Shown here one piece after another: positions 1 to 5,122 of a stretch of DNA of 12,663 bases. The stretch lies in NCBI GenBank assembly GCA_033720735.1, contig JAWWBX010000102.1, positions 1-12,663 on the forward strand, read 5' to 3'. A program made the position numbers and the translations under genes. The notes under the pieces are model-generated. The model had not been told where the DNA came from and did no database searches. It saw nothing but the letters and a program-made list of their open reading frames with translations. How positions within the stretch are numbered: position 1 is the stretch's first letter; each line of letters begins with the position of its first letter. The DNA is from B8-G4 sp033720735 (GTDB lineage: Bacteria > Bacteroidota > Bacteroidia > Chitinophagales > Saprospiraceae).

Positions 1-11
1 CCTGACGCGAA

Positions 12-350
12 ATGAAGATCTATCACAATCCACGTTGTACCAAAAGCCGGCAGACCCTCGCTTTGCTGGAGGAAAAGGGTGTCGAGCCGGAGATCATTGA
101 GTATTTGAAAGATATCCCTTCCCAGGCTGAACTGGGCCGCCTGCTCAAGGCGCTGGGCATCAAGGCGGAAGACCTGATCCGCAAGAATGAGCCGGTGTAC
201 AAAGAGAAATTCAAGGGCCAGCAGCTGAGCCAGGCGGAGTGGATCAAGGCCATGGTCACCTACCCGAAGCTGATCGAGCGCCCGATCGTGGTCAAAGGCA
301 ACAAAGCCGTCATCGGCCGGCCGCCGGAGAATGTCCTCGAACTCCTCTGA
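12..350 (+). CDS. arsC: ArsC/YfgD-family glutaredoxin-type arsenate reductase-like protein
   Basis: The product is 112 residues with a thioredoxin-fold ArsC domain over its full length. The N-terminus reads MKIYHNPRCTKSR, placing the presumed catalytic cysteine at C9 in the family's HNPxCxxSR loop. Three arginines sit where E. coli ArsC has its oxyanion-binding triad: R57 in IRKNE, R90 in ERPIVV and R103 in GRPPE. Known family chemistry is glutathione/glutaredoxin-dependent reduction of arsenate to arsenite in the cytoplasm. The short length and the RPIVV...IGRPPE ending match the YfgD branch better than plasmid ArsC of about 140 residues, and YfgD-type proteins are not proven arsenate reductases. 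No arsenite pump or ArsR-like gene is visible nearby, so a resistance role is not supported by context. A TGA at 3-5 may end an upstream gene. The next gene starts within or just after its 3' end. No Shine-Dalgarno is visible. Confidence 0.9.
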   Translation: MKIYHNPRCTKSRQTLALLEEKGVEPEIIEYLKDIPSQAELGRLLKALGIKAEDLIRKNEPVYKEKFKGQQLSQAEWIKAMVTYPKLIERPIVVKGNKAVIGRPPENVLELL

Positions 351-354
351 CGTC

Positions 355-729
355 ATGGAAAGCCAGATCATCCGGCCGGACCCGGATCGTGAGTCGCTGA
401 CGGAGGAACGGTGTTCCATTCTGGAAATCCTCAACCACCCCGACCTGCCTGCCCTTTCACTCGCCAGCGCCCGCGTAGAGCCGGGTGTCAGGACCGCCAA
501 TCATGCGCTTGACTTTGACGAGGTGTATTATGTCCTGAGTGGTGAAGGCGTGATGTATTTCGATGGGGAACAGGCAGGTGCCGTCACGGCAGGCGACAGT
601 GTGGTGATCCGCCGAGGTGTGGCCCAGTGTATTGAGAATACCGGATCGGAAGATCTCGTCTTCCTATGTATTTGCAATCCACGCTTTGTGGAAACCGGCT
701 ATCAAGCAAGAGAAGAGACCTGGCGTTGA
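355..729 (+). CDS. Single-domain cupin protein
   Basis: The 124-residue product is a small beta-barrel cupin of unknown substrate. Cupin motif 1 is seen as NHALDFDEVYYVLSGEG (N49-G65), with H50 and E56 as likely ligands. Motif 2 is AGDSVVIRRGVAQCIENTG (A79-G97). The first His of the usual HxH is Ala48 and the motif-2 His is Gln91. From memory, a cupin branch with a GD-V-I-P...QRI-N...DLVFLAICTPRF signature also carries Gln there, and this protein ends similarly (LVFLCICNPRF, 101-111). The reduced ligand set is therefore probably a subfamily trait rather than decay. I chose ATG 355, four bases after the reductase stop; ATG 331 would add eight residues and overlap that gene by 20 nt. GGAGA directly abuts 331 but is too close to be a ribosome site. 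It probably shares a transcript with the reductase. Function unknown. Confidence 0.85.
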   Translation: MESQIIRPDPDRESLTEERCSILEILNHPDLPALSLASARVEPGVRTANHALDFDEVYYVLSGEGVMYFDGEQAGAVTAGDSVVIRRGVAQCIENTGSEDLVFLCICNPRFVETGYQAREETWR

Positions 730-748
730 CGCCGGCACTCCGCGGGGA

Positions 749-784
749 ATGATTGCTGAGACTCCTTAAATTCCGCGCAATCAT
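749..784. repeat. Inverted repeat in the convergent intergenic gap
   Basis: ATGATTGC (749-756) and GCAATCAT (777-784) form a perfect 8-bp stem with a 20-nt loop. A second, mutually exclusive pairing exists between CGCGG (741-745) and CCGCG (773-777). The site lies 20 nt past the cupin stop, between two convergent genes, so a bidirectional transcription terminator is the natural guess. There is no T-run on either side, so intrinsic termination is not shown. Confidence 0.3.
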
Positions 785-941
785 ATCACCGAAGTCGCGG
801 TCATGACATTTGGCGTATTGCCAGGCCTCTTCAAATTTCGATCGGGCCATAGAGGTCTCTTCACTTTTCCCGATCGATCAATACAGGCTTCATGAGGGGG
901 TAGCCCTTCATTCATCGTCTTCAGAGCGAAAGTCTTCACTG

Positions 942-1439
942 TTACCACCACGCACTGTTGGGGTCCGTTATTTTGAACCGCGAGATCTCATAGCGTGTCC
1001 CATCCTTGACAGAAAAGACACAATGTGCATTCAGTCCTGCATCGTAGGTATAGTTGGCCTGGTCGATCTGTGGGGGTAATGGGGCAAAAATGACCAGCGC
1101 CATCCGGCGAACCCCTTTGAGTTCGATCCGGGTTTGCAATGGTGCCGACAGGAATCTGCGTGATCCGTCAGGCCATCCGATCGCCAGGTACACCTTGGGA
1201 TTGCCATATGAAGCAAATCCCAACACGTCTGGTGCCTCGACAGGTTCGTTGATCGGTTCGGCAGGACTGACCTTTTCTTTGTAGAACTGCAAGATGACGG
1301 ATCCCGTAATAGAAGTTTCCTCGATGCGGACTTGCCCCTTACCTGAAAAGTCTACTTCCCGGGCAATCGTTAATTGACTTTCGGGGCCATGTCCCACCTC
1401 ATTGTGGAAGACATTTACCCAGTCTCTGGTCCAACTCAT
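942..1439 (-). CDS. Hypothetical protein, probably beta-rich
   Basis: I do not recognise this 165-residue protein. It has no signal peptide, lipobox or membrane segment, so it should be cytoplasmic or released with other material. The sequence alternates hydrophobic and polar residues with many Gly and Pro turns, for example GNPKVYLAIGWPDGSRRFLS in the middle and KDGTRYEISRFKI near the end, which suggests a beta-sandwich or barrel. Two cysteine-poor halves are joined by an acidic, Pro-rich linker (PAEPINEPVEAPD). It starts with ATG at 1439 (MSWTRDWVNVF) and ends TAA at 942. It stands alone: convergent with the cupin gene and followed on its 5' side by a 328-nt gap. No coding-frame damage is visible. 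The call as a real gene rests on its length, its balanced composition and the lack of a better overlapping frame. Confidence 0.7.
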   Translation of the reverse strand: MSWTRDWVNVFHNEVGHGPESQLTIAREVDFSGKGQVRIEETSITGSVILQFYKEKVSPAEPINEPVEAPDVLGFASYGNPKVYLAIGWPDGSRRFLSAPLQTRIELKGVRRMALVIFAPLPPQIDQANYTYDAGLNAHCVFSVKDGTRYEISRFKITDPNSAWW

Positions 1440-1767
1440 ATCTTATTAAGATTCAAATGTTATTTGTAAGGAAGGCAGGGGTTACTCTCCTTCTCTCACA
1501 TCAAATGTGTATCGGGTTTCCTACATTTCTCTTACTGAAAACCGACAGTCGACACACACCGTGGATGAATTGTCCGGATCGTTATTTGAAAACACGAAAT
1601 CCGAAATAGACAGCGTCGAGCTGATCGCCACGAAAAAAATCATTTTCGACGCTGCGAATATGGAGCGCGATGTGATCGACGCAGCCTGTGTGAGGTCCCG
1701 CACGACGTAAGATGCCTTTTACGTACAAGTGCTTTAGATAGCCATTCGTGGCGACGTTGGTTGTGCG
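1440..1767. other. 328-nt gap with no secure gene
   Basis: This stretch separates two minus-strand genes. It holds one short plus-strand frame from a GTG at 1507 to TAA at 1710 (67 codons, hydrophilic, acidic middle) and an antisense 60-codon frame. Neither has a recognisable motif, a clear ribosome site or a neighbour implying function. The plus frame has the more protein-like composition and could be a decayed gene end. A 6-bp inverted repeat, ACGTAA (1705-1710) and TTACGT (1719-1724), sits about 45 nt beyond the stop of the TPR gene on its downstream side. It lacks a T-run, so it is at best a weak terminator. The promoter of the 165-residue protein should lie near 1440-1500, but no good Bacteroidota -7/-33 pair was found. 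Confidence 0.45.
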
Positions 1768-3474
1768 TCACATGACCGAAGTTGATGGCATCACGTTGGC
1801 ATGTGCCCAGGCATCTTCAAATGCCCGTTGCGTCTCGCGAGCTTCATCCATTCTCCCCTGCTTTTCGAGAGCAATGCGCAGGCCGTTCAAAGCCCATCCG
1901 TTCTTCTTGTACCGTTCAAGGTCTTTTCGATAGACGGACTCCGCCCCGTCATACATGCCTGCTTGCAGCAGGACGTCTCCCAGCCGATGGCGTACCGAGA
2001 AGAACCAATCAGGGGGTTCAATGTATTTCAACTGATCCTCGATCTCAATGGCATCCTCAAACGCGGCGATCGCTCGTGCAAAATCGCCTTGATTGAGTGC
2101 AATTTGCCCTCGTACCGTGCTGCTGGCAATGCGCATCAAGTCGCCGATACTGTTCATATAGGTTTTGAGAGAATCAACTTCTGGCAACAATGCCATGAGT
2201 CTTTCCAGTTCAGATTGCGCGGCCTTGCTCTCCCCGAGGCTCGCATGGGCCATCGCGCGGGCATAGTGCCAGGTACTAGTGATCACTGGCATACCCTGCA
2301 GTGGCAGTGGTTCTTCAAGAATGTCATCCCACATGGCAAACTGCACCTGGATGTGCCACGGGATGGTCATAAAATGCTGGAGCATGCCAGCACGATCTTG
2401 GCCGTCCTCCAGGTCGACAATATTCTCGACCATGAACCGGCTCACTTCCAGGGCACCAGTATTGCCTTCCAAGCCAAGACAGGCGGCCAGGAAATGCCAG
2501 TTGTGCGGCCTGGCACCCAAGGCATACACGCCTGCCGCCTCACAGGCAACATGATATGCGCTGTCCATTTTGATCGAGCGAATATTCGCCAGAGCACCCT
2601 TGCGGTACTCGCCGATATTGATATACAAGTGCGATGGCATATGCAGAAGGTGTGCCTCGCCTGGAACACGTAGCGCGAGATTATCCGCCGCATACTCGGC
2701 TCTCTCAGGATCAGGGCCGGCCTCCATGGCATGGATATACATGTGTGTTGCGAAGGGGTGATGCTCGTCCATCGACAACGCCCTCTCGAGGACTTCGATG
2801 ATCTGGGCCGTCCACTCATAGGACGTCCTGTCCGGCTTCCAGATGTCCCAGGGATGCAGGATCATCAACGCTTCGGCGGCCATCACAGTCAGGTCGACAT
2901 CGTCAGGATATTCATGGTGCACTTCCAGGATCGACTCTGCATACGCCTCGTTGTACGGTTGCATGTCATCGACCTTTTCCTTTGGCAATCGCGGCACCAT
3001 CGCCTTGATGACCGCCTGTTCCTTTGCGGTGGCAGAGTGCATGTTCAGTTGTGCCTGGTACAGCGCATCGCGTGCGGTTGAAAGCACATCCATATCCATC
3101 GGCCAGTTATAGGTGGGACCGAGAGAATAGGCCAACCCCCAATGGCACATGGCACATTCAGGATCTCGTCTGATCGCCTCCCGGAATGAGCGGGCAGCCT
3201 CGGCGTAATTGAATCCATAGGCCAGGACGAGACCCTGGTTGAAGTACATCTGCGCGATTTTGGACTTGGTCGTGATGGGATAGTCGTACACGTCGATCCC
3301 ATCGAACAGAGGAACCAGCGAGCCGTCATTTCCTGGTAGAGTGGCAAGGCCTTCTTTGGCCGGTGTACAGAGGTTGATAGCGCGTTTCAGGTCGGAAAAG
3401 TCAGTGCCAGAGGTATACTTCCCGCTGCATGAAAAGAGCAGGATGCACAATGACCAGAGATACAGTGATTTCAT
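1768..3474 (-). CDS. TPR-repeat lipoprotein with conserved His clusters
   Basis: The 568-residue product begins MKSLYLWSLCILLFSC, a lipoprotein signal with lipobox LFSC and lipidated Cys16, so it should be membrane-anchored and face the periplasm or cell surface. Helical TPR-like pairs run through most of the chain. One near 75-115 (FNQGLVLAYGFNYAEAARSF...) and others at about 455-550 (GQIALNQGDFARAIAAFEDA, then LGDVLLQAGMYDGAESVYRK) are the clearest. Between them lie conserved-looking motifs: CAMCHWGLAYSLGPTYNWPM (107-126), HHPFATHMYIHAMEAGPDPE (239-258) and AHLLHMPSHLYINIGEY (274-290). I recall these as hallmarks of a widespread TPR family of unknown function in Bacteroidota and Proteobacteria. 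The open frame extends 68 codons upstream, but that extension has no signal peptide and would hide the lipobox, so ATG 3474 is preferred. It is transcribed divergently from the YdeI/ATP-grasp pair. The specific role is unknown. Confidence 0.88.
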   Translation of the reverse strand: MKSLYLWSLCILLFSCSGKYTSGTDFSDLKRAINLCTPAKEGLATLPGNDGSLVPLFDGIDVYDYPITTKSKIAQMYFNQGLVLAYGFNYAEAARSFREAIRRDPECAMCHWGLAYSLGPTYNWPMDMDVLSTARDALYQAQLNMHSATAKEQAVIKAMVPRLPKEKVDDMQPYNEAYAESILEVHHEYPDDVDLTVMAAEALMILHPWDIWKPDRTSYEWTAQIIEVLERALSMDEHHPFATHMYIHAMEAGPDPERAEYAADNLALRVPGEAHLLHMPSHLYINIGEYRKGALANIRSIKMDSAYHVACEAAGVYALGARPHNWHFLAACLGLEGNTGALEVSRFMVENIVDLEDGQDRAGMLQHFMTIPWHIQVQFAMWDDILEEPLPLQGMPVITSTWHYARAMAHASLGESKAAQSELERLMALLPEVDSLKTYMNSIGDLMRIASSTVRGQIALNQGDFARAIAAFEDAIEIEDQLKYIEPPDWFFSVRHRLGDVLLQAGMYDGAESVYRKDLERYKKNGWALNGLRIALEKQGRMDEARETQRAFEDAWAHANVMPSTSVM

Positions 3475-3524
3475 TTTGACTGACAGTTTGGTTAGAGCAA
3501 GGTTAATACACTGATTTGACTGAC
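3475..3524. repeat. 10-nt direct repeats upstream of the TPR lipoprotein gene
   Basis: TTTGACTGAC occurs at 3475-3484 and again at 3515-3524, an exact 40-nt spacing, about four helical turns. The first copy directly abuts the start codon of the lipoprotein gene on the minus strand. The matched spacing and divergent promoter setting suit a regulator-binding site. It is equally possible that this is chance or a relic of duplication. Confidence 0.3.
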
Positions 3525-3560
3525 GGGCCGCATTGTCCTTTAAGTTACTATGAGTTGTTG

Positions 3561-3650
3561 CCCGGTCCAAGCGGTTTTGACGAAAGGTCTTTATGCATGA
3601 ACAAGTGGTTGCATGACGTAACAAATGGATGGTGCGCGAACCCGGTCCAA
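3561..3650. repeat. 10-nt direct repeats in the divergent intergenic region
   Basis: CCCGGTCCAA is found at 3561-3570 and 3641-3650, exactly 80 nt apart. Between them lies an imperfect pair, GCATGAACAAGTGG (3594-3607) and GCATGACGTAACAAATGG (3611-3628). All lie upstream of the YdeI-family start at 3687. Possible operator or leader structure; no function can be shown from sequence. Confidence 0.25.
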
Positions 3651-3686
3651 CCAAATTCGCGATCTTTATCCCCATCAACCCATGGG

Positions 3687-4154
3687 ATGAAAAAGTACAG
3701 ATTCGACGCGGTCATCCTTCGGCGTGAGGGGATGAATGCGGGATACATTGTGTTTCCTTATGACGTGAAAGCAGAGTTCGGCATCATAGGTCGGGTGCCG
3801 GTCAAAGTAACGTTCGACGGGGTGCCCTACCGCGGCTCGCTGGTGCGCATGGGTACGGACTGCCATGTTATTGGCCTGACCAGGGCAATCCGGGAGCAGA
3901 TCGGAAAGTCGTTTGGTGACCAGGTCCACGTGGTCCTGTGGCGCGATGATGCGCCACGCGTCGTCGAAGTTCCGGATGTCGTCAAACGGAGGCTCAGTTC
4001 CCATCCTGAAGCCGTAAGAGTATTTGACGGTCTCTCGTATACGCACCAGAAGGAGTACGTTCAATGGATCACTGAAGCAAAACGCGACGATACGCGGGCG
4101 CGCCGGCTCGACAAAATGGTCGAAATGCTGATGTCCGGCACTAAACACCCGTAG
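3687..4154 (+). CDS. DUF1905 + YdeI/OmpD-associated (OmdA) domain protein
   Basis: This is a 155-residue cytoplasmic protein. Residues 1 to about 88 match the DUF1905 pattern: MKKYRFDAVILRRE, then YIVFPYDVKAEFG, RVPVKVTFDGVPYRGSL and the FGDQVHVVLWRDD strand. Residues about 95-152 match the OmdA helical domain: VPDVVKRRL, FDGLSYTHQKEYVQWITEAKR and TRARRLDKMVEML. Pfam describes OmdA as bacteriocin-protection, YdeI or OmpD-associated; the biochemical activity is not established. The frame is open back to 3516, but the extra 57 residues do not resemble the family, and ATG 3687 gives the typical DUF1905 start. The stop is one nucleotide before the GTG of the ATP-grasp gene, so translation is probably coupled and the two products may act together. 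Confidence 0.88.
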   Translation: MKKYRFDAVILRREGMNAGYIVFPYDVKAEFGIIGRVPVKVTFDGVPYRGSLVRMGTDCHVIGLTRAIREQIGKSFGDQVHVVLWRDDAPRVVEVPDVVKRRLSSHPEAVRVFDGLSYTHQKEYVQWITEAKRDDTRARRLDKMVEMLMSGTKHP

Positions 4155-4155
4155 C

Positions 4156-5028
4156 GTGGGATCCGGACGCATTGCACTGGCCACGTGTGCCATCATCCCT
4201 GACCTGATCCCCTCTGAGCGGCAGCTCATTCCGTTACTGGCATCACGAGGCATCACGGCCATACCGGTCGTGTGGTCAGACAATTCTGTAGACTGGAAGA
4301 TGTTTGACCTCATCGTCATCCGGTCGATCTGGGATTATCACCTCAGGTACCCGGCCTTTCTCAGGTGGCTCGATCTGCTGGAGCACAGTGGCATTCGCGT
4401 GCTCAATCCTGTTCCCACACTGCGTACCAACTCCCACAAGTCCTACCTGGACGATCTGCGCCACGGAGGTGTGACTGTCATCCGGACAGTCTATTTTTCT
4501 TCCGACGAGCGGCCAGACCTGGCCCGGATGATGGCCGCCAACCAGTGGAGGCAGGCCGTGATCAAGCCATGCGTTGCCGCATCTGCACATCTCACCTTCG
4601 TCCTGCCAGAACACATTGCTGAGGCACAGGCAGCCCTTGCATCCGGGATGTATCACAATGGAGGGATGCTGCAGCCCTTCGTCGATCAGGTGCAGGATCC
4701 GGGAGAGTGGTCACTGGTTTTTTTCAATGGCACGTACAGTCATGCGGTGCTCAAAACTGCAGCGTCAGGTGAGTTCCGGGTCCAGCATGAATATGGTGGG
4801 CATGTTCGTGCCAGCGACCCACCTGCGTCCATCATCGATCAGGCCGCGGACGTCATGGCAGCATTGCCGGCCCCGTTGCTGTATGCCAGGATCGACGGCG
4901 TGGAACATGACGGGTTGCTCATTCTGATGGAAGCTGAATTGATTGAGCCCGATCTCTTTCTCCTCACGCAGTCGCTCCGGGAGGTATTCGCTGATGCGAT
5001 CGCCGCACACCTGTCTGGCCAGTCGTGA
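4156..5028 (+). CDS. ATP-grasp domain protein (RimK/glutathione synthetase-like)
   Basis: The 290-residue cytoplasmic protein has an N-terminal Rossmann-like pre-ATP-grasp part (RIALATCAIIPDLIPSERQL, then VVWSDNSVDW and FDLIVIRSIWDYHLRYPAFL at 50-69). An ATP-grasp fold follows: VIKP with K137 as the likely nucleotide-contacting lysine, QPFVDQVQDPGEWSLVFFNG at 173-192, and YARIDG (R245, D247) followed by MEAELIEPDLFL (258-269), whose acidic residues E259, E261 and E264 include the expected metal ligands. ATP-grasp enzymes join a carboxylate to an amine or thiol through an acyl phosphate; the substrate here cannot be read. A related COG0189-type family of unassigned function shares the IRSxWDYHxRY and ELIEPxLFL signatures. 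It starts with GTG at 4156, which matches the conserved N-terminus. It lies one nucleotide after the YdeI gene and ends 94 nt before the surface-protein gene. Confidence 0.88.
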   Translation: MGSGRIALATCAIIPDLIPSERQLIPLLASRGITAIPVVWSDNSVDWKMFDLIVIRSIWDYHLRYPAFLRWLDLLEHSGIRVLNPVPTLRTNSHKSYLDDLRHGGVTVIRTVYFSSDERPDLARMMAANQWRQAVIKPCVAASAHLTFVLPEHIAEAQAALASGMYHNGGMLQPFVDQVQDPGEWSLVFFNGTYSHAVLKTAASGEFRVQHEYGGHVRASDPPASIIDQAADVMAALPAPLLYARIDGVEHDGLLILMEAELIEPDLFLLTQSLREVFADAIAAHLSGQS

Positions 5029-5070
5029 GACCACTTATGCACCGGGTGATACCACGTGTCGATTGACCGT

Positions 5071-5100
5071 CTTGCCGGCGAAGACCGGAAACTACCTTTT
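5071..5100 (+). promoter_or_regulatory. Weak Bacteroidota-type promoter candidate
   Basis: CTTG at 5071-5074 and TACCTTTT at 5093-5100, 18 nt apart, resemble the Bacteroidota -33 TTTG and -7 TAnnTTTG elements with one mismatch each. Transcription would start near 5106, about 17 nt before the ATG at 5123. Such short motifs occur by chance, so this is only a candidate. Confidence 0.2.
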
Positions 5101-5122
5101 CGGAAGCATCAACTATCTGTAA

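Noticed and set aside
810..1079. 89-codon plus-strand frame across the end of the orphan gene
   Set aside because: It overlaps the better-supported minus-strand gene and contains no recognisable motif.
1705..1724. ACGTAA/TTACGT inverted repeat as a terminator of the TPR gene
   Set aside because: Only a 6-bp stem with no T-run; recorded in the gap entry but not called as a terminator.
1801..2673. 290-codon plus-strand frame opposite the TPR lipoprotein gene
   Set aside because: It lies fully antisense to a gene with a clear lipobox and TPR motifs, and its translation shows no domain or sensible composition.
3475..3678. 68-residue N-terminal extension of the TPR lipoprotein
   Set aside because: It would bury the lipoprotein signal, lacks family similarity and overlaps the divergent intergenic region.
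3516..3686. 57-residue N-terminal extension of the YdeI-family protein
   Set aside because: The DUF1905 fold begins at ATG 3687; the extension has Cys/Trp/Pro-rich non-domain sequence.
4276..4656. 126-codon minus-strand frame in the ATP-grasp gene
   Set aside because: Antisense shadow of a well-supported enzyme gene, with no domain features.
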